NCBI GenBank assembly: GCA_014529385.2 | Contig: CM043964.1 | Coordinates: forward strand, 133,830,420-133,894,419 | Direction of reading: 5' to 3' | Source: Adiantum capillus-veneris | Taxonomy: Eukaryota > Streptophyta > Polypodiopsida > Polypodiales > Pteridaceae | DNA: 64,000 nt | Shown: in pieces, positions 10,760-22,586 of the stretch | Position numbering within the stretch: position 1 is the stretch's first letter | Layout: the number at the start of each line of letters is the position of its first letter | Position numbers and translations under genes: made by a program | The notes under the pieces: model-generated | Told to the model about the DNA's origin: nothing | The model's database searches: none | Seen by the model: only the letters and a program-made list of their open reading frames with translations

Positions 10760-11875
10760 TCATACACCCTCTGGAGTCCTGATCACCTCAATTCCAAGAA
10801 AGTAGCGCAACTCGCCCAAATCTTTCATTTCAAACTCCTGTATGAGAAGACCCTTCACATGGTCAATCTCCATAGCATTGTCACCCACAATAATAAGGTC
10901 ATGTACATATATGGTAATGACCACAATCCCCACATCACTCTCATGTACATAGAGTGAATGATCAGCATGAGCTCTCCTAAAACCAATACTGACAAGATAC
11001 TTGGCAATCCTGTCATACCATGCTCTAGAGCCCTGCTTCAAACCATACAAAGCTTTGAGAAGTCTGCATACATAATCTGGGTAACCTGGATCGACATAAC
11101 CAGGTGGCTGATCCATATACAATTCCTCTTGCAACTCGCAATTCAAGAAGGCATTCTTTACATCCATTTGATGCATAATCCATCCTCTAGATGCAGCCAC
11201 TGCTATGACAGCTCTCATAGTCGTCATCTTTGCCACTGGAGCAAAGGTCTCCTCATAGTCTATGCCATACGTCTGTGCATAACCCTTTGCGACTAGCCTT
11301 GCCTTGTGATGCTCAATGTTACCATCAGCCTTATGCTTGGTTTTATATACCCATTTACAGCCAATTTCTTTCAATGGCACCAATTCCCATGTGTCGTTTG
11401 CTTCCAATGCAGCCATCTCTTCATTCATTACATCATCCCAATGCACATTTCCAACTGCATCCTCAAAACATGTGGGCTCCACATCCTGTATCACCTTAGC
11501 CATGCAGGCTTGGTGATGCGCTAGATACCCATCATAAGTCAATTTTTGAACTGGATTTCTGACTCTGTTAGATCTGCGCGGTCCTGGGTCACTCCTTTGC
11601 CCTCTAGCATCTTCTTGTACTTTCCTTACACCAGGTGTCCTGACAGCCGGAATTCCAAATTCCTCATCAAGACTTTGTTCAGAACCATCTGAATCCGTGT
11701 CTACATGTGAAAACCCTGATGATGCATCAGCCATAAAGGGAGGTTCATCAACCTTTTCCTTTCCTTTTCGTGATACATTCCCTGTACCTGCTGGTGGAGT
11801 AACCTGCGTACGTAGTCTACCATTCCATGGCTTCTCAAAAGAGCCATGAGAAGAGGACTCTTGTGGTCCACTCAA
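10760..11875 (-). pseudogene. Copia C integrase tail and reverse transcriptase, active site YVHD
   Basis: A 371-codon open reading. An acidic integrase tail (residues ~1-110) leads to the RT: W-E-L-V-P region, GCKWVYKTKHKADGNIEHHK, KARLVAKGYAQTYGIDYEET, FAPVAKMTTMRAVIAVAASR, MDVKNAFLNCELQEELYMDQ and ALYGLKQGSRAWYDRI. The catalytic box, normally YVDD, reads YVHD; the CAT codon is at 10901-10903, so one metal-binding Asp is lost and polymerase activity is not expected. A single TGA separates it from the RNase H part in the same frame. Confidence 0.92.
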
Positions 11876-11881
11876 AACCTG

Positions 11882-12690
11882 TCACTGCGGCCTCACATTT
11901 TGTACAACCACATCACCTTTTACATCAGCCCCAATAGTTCCATGTGCATTACTGTACCAGCTGCTCATCTCATCAAAGACTACATCTCTGCTCACTCGTA
12001 GTTCTCGTGTAGTAGGATTGTAGCACCTGTACCCCTTTTGTTCAAGGGAATATCCCACAAGAATACATTTCTCTGCTTTAGGATCCAATTTCCTACGCAA
12101 CTCATCTGGTACATGCACGTAAGTATGCATCCAAACACTTTCAAGTGTGCCAAATCAGGCTTTGTACCTGTAAACTTTTCCTCAGGTGTTACATCATGTA
12201 CCGCAGCTGTAGGTGTCCTGTTCATAATGTACACAGCTGTATTTATAGCTTCAGCCCAGAAATGATGAGGCATGTTCTTCTCATTCATCAATGCACGTGC
12301 AACCTCTGCAATGTGCCTGTTTTTCCTTTTTGCGACCCCATTCTGCTGTGGAGTATATCTGCATGTAAACTGCCTGCGTATACCATGCATTCGCAAAAAA
12401 TCGGAAAATCATTGGAAAAGTACTCTCCCCCTCCATCTGACCTCAATGTCTTGATTTGCATATCTGTCTCCTTCTCAATCATGACTTTGAAGTCTTGAAA
12501 GTGACCAAACACTTCACTTTTGTTACGCATGAAGTAGACCCATACTTTCCTTGTATGGTCATCAATGAAAGAGACATAATACCTGCAACCATGTATACTT
12601 GTAGTATCGGTTGGACCCCAAACATCTGTGTGCACCACCTCAAGTGGCTTTTTACATACATTGCGCTCATGTGGAAATGAGCCCTTTGAC
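11882..12690 (-). pseudogene. Copia C integrase core, catalytic Glu changed to Lys
   Basis: It follows a TGA-type stop after QFGK and is broken by frameshifts near 12420 and 12140. The D,D,E core is visible: HTDVWGPTDTTS (first Asp), LRSDGGGEYFSNDF (second Asp) and PQQNGVAKRKNRHI, where the family has NGVAERKN. The catalytic Glu is therefore Lys (AAA at 12328-12330). Later blocks include FWAEAINTAVYIMNRTPT and CILVGYSLEQKGYRCYNPTT. It would insert the cDNA, but with this residue lost it should be inactive. Confidence 0.9.
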
Positions 12691-14273
12691 TATTTTCCAA
12701 ACTGGCATGCTGCACACACTTTATGCATACCATCCACCTTGAATTTGGGCAAACCTTTTACAATCTGTTTTGATTGCATGCTGCGCAATCTCTGCTCATT
12801 GACATGGCCAATGCGTTTGTGCCAAATGTCAACATCAGCCACAACACCTGTGCCCTGTGCAAATAATGCAGCTTTTACCTCAGGCATGTCTACATTCAAC
12901 GTAAACATTCTGCCCACACATTTGCCCTCTGTGATCAGCTTACAGTCATTCTGGAAATCTTCTACATAACAGCCATTCGGATTGAAGCGAACCTGCAAAC
13001 CCTGCTCAACCATTTGTCCAACAGAAACAAGATTCTTTGTAATGTTTGGGACATGAAGTACATCTGCTAAGTACTTTGATTTCCCACTCTTTGTATTTAG
13101 AGGTATGTCCCCTACATGAGCAATGGGGTGAGCTATGTCATCTTCTGTCTGCACATAGCCTGACACATCTGGTTTGCGCATATCTCTAAACCACTCTCCA
13201 CGAGACGTCATGTGATTAGAGGCACCTGAATCCACATACCAAACATTATCTTGGGTGGAATTCTCTGCAGTCATTGTATTCATTACATGCTGCATAACAA
13301 ACATGCGCTCGCTTTTGCTGTCATCTGTATCTCTACTAGTAGATGCATAGTTGCCCTGTTCTCTCTTTCCACCTGCTTTTCCCTTTGGACAGTCACGTGA
13401 CATGTGACCTCTTTCACCACAAGTCCAACATTCTCTACTATCTGTAGTATGTTGCTGCCTGCTTGATCCTTCACCACGACCTCTTTGACTCCCCCTGCCT
13501 TGAGACTGGTTTCCCCTGCCACCTGTATTGTTTTGATTTGATTGACCTTCTTGAAATTGGCCCCTGCAACCCCTTGGGCCTCGACCACGACCTCTACCTC
13601 TACCTCTATTGGAGTTAGAATAGAAGGCCTGTTCAAAATTATTTCTACCACGAGAAGAAGATGTGTCAAGGTTCTTCTCCTCAAGAATAAGCATAGAAAT
13701 AAAATCTTGGAACACGGGGATGTCGTCTCTTGTATTCATGGAAGACCTGAAATGTACATACTCATCTCCTAGGCCATCCAAGCATGCACGGACAATGTCA
13801 TCGTCTTCCACTGAGACTTTAATAGATCCAAGAGCCTCAATGATACTCTTGATCTTCAAGGCATAATCATTGATTGAGAGGTTGTTCCTCTTAACCTGAT
13901 TTAGCTCCGACTTTAGTTGAAGCTTCCTGGCCTTGGTGTTCACCTCGAACACTCTGCCTAAGTTTTTCCATGCAATGGCGGGGGTTTCAGCATCCTGTAG
14001 ATAGCCCATCATGCCATCTGTGATGCTCATAGAAAGCCAATACATCACTTTGCTCTGGCCTTGTTGCCAGTCCCTCAAAGCTTTTCTTTGTTTTGCTGTA
14101 GCATTTGCCTCGGGAATCTCTGGTTCCTTTTCATTGTCTCCTTCTACATAGTCCCGATAACCTTTTTCTTTTAGGAAATTAGTTATTCTAAACTTCCATG
14201 CAGGGTAGTTATTTTTCTCAAGCTTCTCAGTAACAATCTGACTGAAACCGTCAGAAGCACTAACAATCTGCAA
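12690..14273 (-). pseudogene. Copia C Gag, zinc knuckle, protease and GAG-pre-integrase
   Basis: A 527-codon open reading. The N-terminal Gag domain (about residues 10-210) includes KLEKNNYPAWKFRITNFLKE. An Arg/Gly-rich stretch (about 220-285) has repeated RGRGRG units. The CCHC knuckle is CWTCGERGHMSRDC. The protease box WYVDSGASNHMTS has its catalytic Asp. The end is DIWHKRIGHVNEQRLRSMQ with CAACQFGK. The start used is the first ATG; the true start may lie upstream. The frame is intact to the stop after QFGK and is the best-preserved reading in the left half. Confidence 0.92.
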
Positions 14274-16670
14274 AAACCTGCAAATCTGCTGAACCTGCTA
14301 TCGTGGTACCTGTAATGCTTTCTACACTCAATGAGTGTCCACAATCAAGCGTACATACAACCACTGTACTTGTACAATAAATCTCTATGTACTACACTTT
14401 GGAGACCTGTTCAGAAACTTGTACAGTAAATCTCTGTGTACTGCACTTTGCAGACCTCCGCCAACTTTGGAGTTTGTTTGCAAAAATTTATCCATGTGCC
14501 CGTTTTGGTAGAGAGAGGTAAACTTTCAAACTCCTTAAAGGGCCCCTTTGTGAGTCCAAATTTCACCTAATGTAGCCTGCAGTTCTCATGGAGGGATATG
14601 TTTGGTTTTATAACCCCAGTAACATGTACACTTGGAAGATTCATGACATAATTGTTGGGCCACCAGGTGTCCTACACTAGGTGTATGGGTCGTAGCATAA
14701 GGCACACATATGATGCCTAATGAAGCAGATTAATTTAAGCCAATGGATTTGTATTGCAATAGGGACGATGAACTGAAGTTAAATACATGGAGGGGTGCGG
14801 ACATTAAAAAGAATGTCAAGTGGTTTTCGTTCAAAAGACACAGATATAGTGAAATGGAGGTTGAAACTAACAAAAGAATCTAAAAATAGGGTCAATTTGG
14901 ATAGGACCATTGGTGCACAATTGGTGAGAGAGGTGATTGTGGTATGTAATGAAACTATCTTTTCTAACTCAATATAAAGGTATCTATTGTAAAGGGTGTG
15001 ACCTTTTGTCACCTTGTTAAAATCTTCTAGATGTGCATATGAGGAAATAGCTTACATATATGCTTTCAAGCTCCTCTGATATGTGTTCGTTTGCAAATAA
15101 TTGGTTTGGACTCTCAAAATCACGAGTTTATCCATTAGGGTGCTTTGACAAAGGTCGAGTTCTTTCAAGCACTAGCAATTGCAAGGGTATACAAAAGTAC
15201 TTTGATACATGATAATGGGATTGTCAAGGAAATAGAGTTATGCTATGTAGCTCAGTTTGACTTCTTTATTTTTATAGAGTAGATGAGTTTTTTGCAGTGT
15301 ACATTTTTACGAACGTAAGTAAGTCGTGCCAATAAAAAGATTTGTGGTTGTTGTATTGCCTCACAAAAACATCACTTGGTGTTCTGGTTGACACAATTGG
15401 AAACACACAAATATTGTCATATATACTCTATCCCACATATATTGCTAGGCAGAAACATATTCTCCAAGTATTTGTTGCAAGTGAAAAAAGGGAATAGTAT
15501 TGGTTGTTGATGAATGCTTATGTTTGATAAGAAAACTTCGATTCTCTTCATAAGTACATAGCTTTAATACTACCGCCAATTTTGGATTGCATTCTTTGGA
15601 GGTTAAAACTCCCTGGCAAAAAAAGCTATATAGCACAAAATAGTCCTTTCATAGTGTAACATAGGTCTTTTACATAACATACATAATAGCATAGACAAGG
15701 ATGTTGTGCTATTATTGCACACATGCCTGCTATATAGCATGCATGATGCTCTCATACTATAATACAATTCTTTTACATAGAAAACATAATAGCATAGATG
15801 CATAGACACACTATTATTACACACACCTATTGCACAGTACTCTCATACTACAATAAAAGTCTTTTAAATAGCAAACATAATAGCATAGACATGGATATTG
15901 TGCTATTATCACACATACCTGTACTACATAGCACACACGTTGCTCGCATACTATAATAAAGTCCTTTTACGTGGCACACATAATTTCATACTGTTAAAAC
16001 CCAAAATGGGAGTACCTATATAATTTCTATTGAGTGTTTGTAGTTTTTCAAGAAGTAGTCAAGATTTGTAGTGTGAAAGAGACAAAACCTCTCCATATCA
16101 AAAAACGGGTTATTCCCTGATGGTTGTAACATTTTGAACATGTGGAGTGAAGAAGAAGAAGAGGATTGACGCCTTGTGCAATGTCAAATTCTTGTTTTCC
16201 TGCGTATTCAGTTTTCAGTTCGGATTTAGTCATCTGACAGATTCGTGATTCATGTGTATGTATTGAATGCTGTTTGTTAAAGGATTTTGTGAATGAACCT
16301 CATGTAAGAGGTTTCTTATTGTCTTTCTTGGGCATTGGGATGAGAGGCAATAACACTTGGTTATCCTATGTTGTGGTTTTATACCTTGAGCATGATTAGG
16401 AGCGAGACTAGAAGGGACACAAGCAAGTTATGATGGTAGATCCATGATGGTAAAGTGAAGGGATCACAAAGGATGGTTGAAACAAGAGTTTCACGAGTCT
16501 AAAATGGTTTCCGTGCAGTTTCAGTTGTTTATAGGTTCTCGACAGTTTATGTGCAGTTTCAGGCAGTATTTAGGAAATTGCAGATTGCTATTGCAGGCAA
16601 TTTTTGTTTCCTAAAAGTATGCAAGTTATGCAATACACAACTTCATGTAGTTTTTTGAAGGTTATTTTAG
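14274..16670. other. Intergenic, non-coding; two tandem repeats
   Basis: There is no supportable gene. At about 14367 and 14428 a ~61-bp unit (ACTTGTACARTAAATCTC, then GTACTRCACTTTG) occurs twice. The region 15625-15995 is the minisatellite listed separately. No 5' LTR for copia C was recognised here. Confidence 0.5.
15625..15995. repeat. Minisatellite of about 110 bp, about four units
   Basis: Units share CTCATACTATAAT, AGTCTTTTACATAG, CATAATAGCATAGACA and GTGCTATTATTACACACA, with small gaps. It is the same repeat as at 7944-8160. Confidence 0.7.
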
Positions 16671-16711
16671 TATGCGGCCATTGTTGTTCGCTATCACTTT
16701 GATATTTATTT

Positions 16712-17838
16712 ATGGTGGCAAAGAAGAAGAAGAAGAAGTGCTCTCTTTGTCAAAAACATGGGCACTATGCAAAGCAATGTCCTTACATGTGTATCCTTGT
16801 CCAAAGGAGGAGGTTTCTATCAAGTATTGCATGCCAAAGTTGTCCAAGGAATTGTATTGGATTATGCAATGTTTTCAGGATGCATCATGTCATCTGGACA
16901 TGTGCGATGCTCAAGAGGATTTGGATTGGTTTTCTATGCTTCTTGATGATGCACACAAGTGGCATAGTAGTTGTGTCGGTAAGAAGAGAAAGTCATGCTC
17001 TACGGCTCGACCAATATCAAGGTTGCAAGAAGCATGTGAATGTATTTCAGAGCAGTATGAAGACGAGTTTGATGATTACCTTAGTGATGATGATGTTCAA
17101 TTGTTTTTTTATCAACCTATCAGTGGTTCTCACATAAAACAACCTCAAGTTGTCAGTTTTCAGTTACCAATAGTTTTTCAGGCACCTAGTTTCAAAATGT
17201 GAATTTTCAAAGCCTGAATCTAATTTTTCAGCACTTAAAGTTTTTCAACCTATGTTCTTGATGAATATGGGATTAAAGTTGTAGATATACAGATTACAGA
17301 AGGGAAAAATTTGGTCGAAGAAGGAGATATTGTTCAAAGCAAGGGAAATGAAGTCCAAAAGATGATGGACGAAGAAGGAGGAAGTCGGGAGAAACTCAAG
17401 AGCCAAGAGATTGCCAACTATCCCCAAACCTCACATCAAACAAACTCACCTCGTTGCAGGAAGAGAATAAAAGTTACCCAAAAGAAGAATTGGTGATTGA
17501 GAAGAAGGGAATCCAAATGGGGGTGAGCAAGAGAAGCCATCGATATCTGATACAAACCCATACACCAACATTGGAAATCAATCTTGAAGAGGTTGATATT
17601 CAGGGAAAGATCAGATTACAATGTAATGAAGTGAAAGAGATGAAGATAGATGAAGACATAATGTGTGCTAATGATGAGGATGATATGATGAATTAGTTTT
17701 TGATGTATCTTGATGAGGAGTATCTCGCAAGTGACACTCAGGATGGTGTTTGTGTTGATGGAGAAGTGGTTTTGAAGACTGAAAACGAGTTTCCAAGAGT
17801 GGATATGAGTTGTGAAGATAAGGATCTTGAAATTTAGG
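16712..17838 (+). pseudogene. Decayed reading region with a CCHC zinc knuckle, unknown origin
   Basis: The reading starts MVAKKKKKKCSLCQKHGHYA and contains CSLCQKHGHYAKQC, a classic CX2CX4HX4C knuckle. It then shifts frame into an acidic, Cys/Trp-bearing stretch (to 17202) with SEQYEDEFDDYLSDDDVQ. Further weak readings to 17838 keep an acidic, Glu/Lys-rich composition, with stops at 17202, 17496 and 17694. The knuckle suggests a retrotransposon Gag remnant. No protease, RT or LTR is seen beside it, so the family cannot be named; a decayed host zinc-knuckle gene is the alternative. Confidence 0.4.
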
Positions 17839-18031
17839 TCCTTGAATTGCAAGTTTTGATATCGAAGGTCCCTAATTTACAGAGTTCCATAATGCAGGTC
17901 CCTGAACAGAAGATTGGTAATTTGCAAAGAAGATATGTACTTGAATTTGTTGAATTTCAGAGTCTTTTTGTTTCTCAACAACTCTAATGAGAGGTATTTA
18001 AGTATGGTTGCAACAAATGAAGCGATTTCCA

Positions 18032-18034
<3 letters not shown>

Positions 18035-18090
<56 letters not shown>

Positions 18091-18153
18091 GAAGAGAGAC
18101 AAAGAAGAAGAAGAGAATTTCTAACTTCGTTGGGAAACTATCCCAAGAGACCT

Positions 18154-18249
<96 letters not shown>

Positions 18250-18328
18250 TCTGGACACAAAAGAGAGATGGAGATGGAGCTTGTGTAGAGACGGAGATGG
18301 GCATTGGAGCTTCTATGCATGCATGCAT

Positions 18329-18382
<54 letters not shown>
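18035..18382. repeat. Long (GA)n, (CATG)n and (CA)n microsatellites
   Basis: GA tracts are at about 18035-18089 and 18155-18246. A CATG run near 18315-18330 leads into a CA tract to 18382. Apparent proteins of alternating Arg-Glu or Ser-Leu here are translation artefacts. Confidence 0.95.
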
Positions 18383-18383
<1 letters not shown>

Positions 18384-18479
18384 GAGTAGTTGTGCTAATG
18401 CTAAAAAGTTCAAAGTAGTAGAGTCATGAAGGCAATTTTTTTTTTTCAAATACACTTTTTTAAAAGATTTGACTTAAGG

Positions 18480-19231
18480 CTCAGCTACGGTACCATTCAA
18501 ATAACATCATACTTGGTGTCCGTGGACACCAAGTATATAAACGCCATCATATGCTCTCACCCACTAATTCTCATCATTTCTAATAAAGAAATTGGTCTCA
18601 TTTGGCAAATTGTTGTAAGCAAATATCCTTATCTACACCTCGGATTTGAATCCTTTGATGGTTCTAGCTTGTAAATAGACTAGAACTAACCTTGTCTTAT
18701 GGACCTTCTCAAGAGAATGGAATCAGAATTTTTAGCATTAACAGAGACTTTTGTGTGTACATTCCTAAAAAGTATATGAACAGGTCTTATAAGCATCTTA
18801 CCAAGACACATGTCATATACAAATTGTAGGATAAACTCCCATTCCATTCTATCATAAGCCTTGTCAAAGCCTATCTCAAAGAAAACAAGGCTTAGCTTGT
18901 GTCATTAGCAAGATGCATGCCTTCTCAAAGAGTAATGATGGCATTTGAAATGTATCTATCTCTAATGAATCCCTTTTGTTCCTTGAGAATGAAGGAATCC
19001 ATGAGGGCCCTAAGTCTCCTAGCCAGGGAAAGGGGAAGAAAATTGTACATTAAAGTTAGACAGGTTATGGGCCTTCAATTTGCAAGATCCTCCTTGTCCC
19101 ATTTTTTGTGGATAAGCTTAATACTCCTAGTGTTTATGTTGGTAGGAAGAGCTCCTATTTTAACACCTTCTTGCCAAACAAGAATGTCATACTACCCAAA
19201 AAAGTTGTTGGGCGATACATCTAGCCCTAAA
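18480..19231 (-). pseudogene. LINE (L1-type) reverse transcriptase fragment
   Basis: The minus strand gives, with several stops, IKLIHKKWDKEDLAN*RPIT, then LARRLRALMDSFILKEQKGF and IRDRYISNAIITL, and after a frameshift DKAYDRMEWEF-like sequence. These are the ordered palm and finger motifs of plant L1-type RT (LIPKK..P..L..WRPI, Q.GFI.GR.I, FEKAYD). The fragment lacks the FADD box and the endonuclease. It is truncated on its upstream side at 19231 by the family 1 element. LINE RT copies element RNA at the target site. Confidence 0.75.
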
Positions 19232-19683
19232 TGTAGCATTTATTTGGCGTAGTAACTTGTGTATAGCGGAATATAACATGAACATAGTGAGCATTTCATT
19301 AGAATAGATTCCTAATGAGCATAGCAAGAGTGCTTGGGTGAAGAGAGCAACAAAAAGCATAACACCTAGTTAGATAGGCATGAACAATACTTCAAAAGAG
19401 AGAGAAATTAAGCTATTGACAATAGTTGAGGACCGGATTTACCTTGAGTCGGTCCCCCCTCTAAAAGGCTTTGTATTATAGGTTTCCCCCATCAAGGGAG
19501 ACATTTTACAATACAATTATTTGTGTTTCTTCGATAACTATCTAGTGCCATGAAGATGGAAGCTTCAAGCACTAAGCAAACAATTATAAAACACAACATC
19601 AATTCTCTCACGGTCTCAGACCCAAGACCTCACACACCTTCGAAGATGGTGAGAGCTAGTGGGGTATGAGAGTAGATTGAGAG
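19232..19683 (-). repeat. Partial 3' LTR of family 1
   Basis: It matches the first ~450 bp (plus-strand order) of the full LTR at 20070. It is joined to leader sequence at about 19684, marking the internal deletion. Confidence 0.8.
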
Positions 19684-20056
19684 GTGTACTTTGGCACTTC
19701 AAGCCCTAGTTGCTGCTCCTCTTTACCCCTTTAGAAAAGCACTCAAGCTCCTGTACCCGTGGCTCGAACACTATTAATTGCAAGGAATAGAAGAGAGGTT
19801 CTTTCAACACCAAAACAGTACCAGCTCCTGTCAAGCTTCTAATAGCTCAATAGTAGTTAAGCCGTAGGCAAGACCCATAGGACTCCACTATTAAGACCAT
19901 AGCTCTTGATGGTCATGCCCCGTTATCTACACGAAGGCAGACGCACTGCAAGGCTGAAAAATCCCTATTCTACTTACTCAATTGCAATTAATAATAACAA
20001 CCATTTATAGCTAGCTTGAGGACCTCGCTTCTTGAGCAAGAAAAGAGAAACCTTGT

Positions 20057-20068
20057 GCTCTGATACCA
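20057..20068 (-). promoter_or_regulatory. Primer-binding site, initiator Met-tRNA
   Basis: On the minus strand this reads TGGTATCAGAGC, one base inside the LTR. It is identical to the site at 3958-3969. Confidence 0.85.
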
Positions 20069-20069
20069 A

Positions 20070-21680
20070 TATAACATTTAATGGCTTAGTAACTTGTGTG
20101 TAGCGAAAAATAACATGAACATAGTGAGCATTTCATTAGAATAGATTCCTAATGAGCATAGCAAGAGTACTTGGGTGGAGAGAGCAACAAAAGGCATAAC
20201 ACCTAGTTAGATAGGCATGAACAATACTTCAAAAGAGAGAGAAATTAAGTTGTTGACAATAGCTGAGGACCGGATTTATATGGAGCTGGTCCCCCCTCCA
20301 AAAGGCTTTGTATTATAGGTTTCCCCCATCAAGGGATACATTTTATTTTACAATTCTTTGTGTTCCTTCAATAACTAGCTAGTTCCATGAAGATGGAAGC
20401 TTCAAGCACTAAGAAAACACTTATAAAACACAACATCAATTCCCTCACAGTCTCATACCCAAGACCTCACACACCTTCGAAGATGGTGAGAGCTAGCGGG
20501 GTATGAGAGTAGATTGAGAGAAAGAAGGAGTAGTCTTACGAGAAAGAAGTACATCTCCTCACATAATCACTCATAAAATCTTAGCATAGCTTAGTAATTA
20601 GCATGGTAGAGGAGATGAGCATGCATTGAAGCTTGGCTCTTGGTTGGATTTGCATTACAAAGCCAAGAGTCATTGATGTAGGCCTCCCTTCTCACAAGCT
20701 TGGAGTAGATGATGAGCTTTCCATTAAAGCTTGAGAAGGAGAGGGAGAGAGTCTTCTTGCTTCACACATGAGATTGTGTGAGTGTGTGTGTGATAATGCC
20801 TTGCCAAAATCAGCCCCCTCTCTTTCTTGGTTGACCCCTCTTGCAAATTACTCATGCTGGCACCTCATTGGACCCTGCAAAGCTTAGCCAATTATAATTA
20901 AAAAGCATAAGTGATAGCCTTGTGACACATGTCCCCCTTTCTCCTTTTGTGAGAGCTTTAGGTAATTAAATAATGCAACTAAACTCTCATTATTGGACCC
21001 CTTTGTCTTCTGGCCAATAGGAAGCAGGCAAGCCATTGGGCTGCTGAATGCTCATTGGATCCCTTGAGAGACTGTCCAATAGTCTTCTAGAGAGCTTAAT
21101 TCTTCTTGGTTATTTTATCAAGTGTTTTTAAATAAATTAAACTAGATTTAGTCTAACCTAATTCTCATTGGTTGACCTCTATGGTCATCCAATAGGATTT
21201 GAGTGCACCTTGTGGGCAATTGGCCTAGGGAGCTGACATGTGTCCACTATGCCCTTTGTGTAAAGGGGCTTGCATGAGTGTGTGTGTGTGTGTGTGTGTG
21301 TGTGTTTCTCTCTCATCCCCTACTAAAAGGGCTCGCCCCCTCTTATGTAGGAGCTTGCAAAGACTTTTGTGTACACTCAAAGCATCCAATTTTCCCTAGG
21401 GTTGAATCATTGGACATAACCTTTGAAATTTGGAACCTTAGCATTTTGGAAGTCTTAATGGGCTGAACCTTAGGTCTGTGAAGCCCATTGTTGCACATTG
21501 CTCTTTTGCAGATGGCCCCACCTTTGGATCCCTATTTTCCCTCCTTTGGATCGCGACTGTGGCCGGTTTGCCAGCTTAACCAATATTCTAGCTTTTTCTC
21601 CCCTGGCACTTCCTTATATTAAATGATCAGTTTAACATGAGAAAATCATTTAGGAGAATTAGATATTGGTTATTATGACA
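20070..21680 (-). repeat. Full LTR of family 1 (1.61 kb)
   Basis: It is colinear with 3971-5588. The plus start is mutated to TATAACATTT (others have TGTAACATTT), and it ends TATTATGACA. It has a TG microsatellite near 21277-21304. Confidence 0.85.
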
Positions 21681-21865
21681 CTAACAACTATCCTGGCTTG
21701 AGTATACTTACGGTTTCTCTTATCTCTCCTTTAGTGATAGGTTGATCATAGATTTTTTGGTAAAGTTTATGCATCTCAAGTGAATGCCCAATGTGATCCT
21801 TTTTATTATTTTTTCTTTTAGGTATTTATCATTTACTTATTTGGCATGATCTAGATAGGGAAATT
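21681..21865. other. Short unassigned segment
   Basis: AT-rich sequence between the family 1 LTR and a possible short LTR. No feature is supported. Confidence 0.4.
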
Positions 21866-22004
21866 TGTAATGGGTAGTATGCACCCAAGCCCCATTATAT
21901 AATCACCAACTCATTGCCAAGTTGGTTGGTTCAGCAAAGACTCTCACTTGTGCATTCTCTCCCTAGCTCTATACTGCCGCATAGTTCACTTTGACATGGT
22001 ATCA
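21866..22004 (+). repeat. Possible very short LTR with primer site (copia or TRIM type)
   Basis: A 131-bp block starts TGTAATGGG, contains ATTATATAATC (TATA-like) and ends TTTGACA. It is followed at once by TGGTATCA (21997-22004), the core of the initiator-Met primer site. The size fits TRIM-like or short copia LTRs. No polypurine tract or second LTR was identified, so this rests on boundary motifs only. Confidence 0.4.
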
Positions 22005-22375
22005 CAGATTTGTGCTCTCTGATTGCAAAGGGGGATTACTCTCAAAGAAGGCAAAGAGAAAAGGACTAGTTGTAGATGAAGGAACTCTCAAAACAACATT
22101 TTTCCTTGGCATTTTAAAACATAGGAAGAAGGTGGCACCATCAAGGTTCTTTTCTATCTTTGATATTTTAAAACGTCTTAAAACAAGATAAAGGCCAAGT
22201 ATGTTTTCACCCTAGGTGTTTTGAAATGCATCAATAGGCCTTGGCAGCATGCTTGGAGTTCGTTTTGAAATGCAAGGATGTATTCTTGTTCTTTGTGAGC
22301 ATCTTTAGACACAACAACACAATGAGGTGGCCAAGTCCGTGAAGCATCTTGAGAGGCCATAGAGAGAGGCCCGGG

Positions 22376-22586
22376 TGTTGGAAATAGGGTTGCAAGGAAA
22401 CACACACAGCTTGGAGAAGACGAAGGAAGCTCAAGGCACACAACAAAGAGTATATACTTAGTGTGCAGTGGAAAGATAAGTTAGCCCTAGAGTGATGGGC
22501 ATATATACAATGCATGGGGGAGGGAAAAATTCCTTGATGGTCTTAAGTGTGTTCACACACATCACTATTACATGTATATGGTAATA
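22376..22586 (-). repeat. Copia B 3' LTR
   Basis: TGTTGGAAATAGGG to ATATGGTAATA. It is colinear with 24597-24825. A polypurine tract (plus strand ACCCCCTGG) adjoins at 22588-22598. Confidence 0.8.

Larger units (their letters stand above)
9621..14273 (-). mobile_element. Ty1/copia element C, near-complete gag-pol with 3' LTR
   Basis: Minus strand order is gag, CCHC, protease, integrase, RT, RNase H, polypurine tract and a 330-bp 3' LTR. Only a few stops and frameshifts interrupt about 4.35 kb of coding sequence, so it is younger than copia A and B. No matching 5' LTR or primer site is seen to the right of 14273, so the 5' end is deleted or diverged. The integrase and RT active sites are both changed. 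Confidence 0.9.
19232..21680 (-). mobile_element. Internally deleted family 1 Ty3 element
   Basis: Minus strand order is a full 5' LTR (21680-20070), a primer site (20057-20068), leader (20056-19684) and then directly the last ~450 bp of a 3' LTR (19683-19232). All coding sequence and most of the 3' LTR are missing. The flanking pentamers are CTAAA (left) and CTAAC (right), which could be a target duplication with one change. It sits inside or at the edge of the LINE fragment. Confidence 0.8.

Noticed and set aside
16672-17202. Intact 176-residue host gene
   Set aside because: The zinc knuckle lies in a different frame from this reading, the start lacks context and the region is broken downstream, so it is called a relic.
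17984-18455. Long readings rich in Arg-Glu or Ser-Leu
   Set aside because: They are translations of GA/CT and CA microsatellites with no other sequence.
22178-22515. Readings across the copia B 3' LTR
   Set aside because: They cross the LTR boundary and lack any conserved motif.
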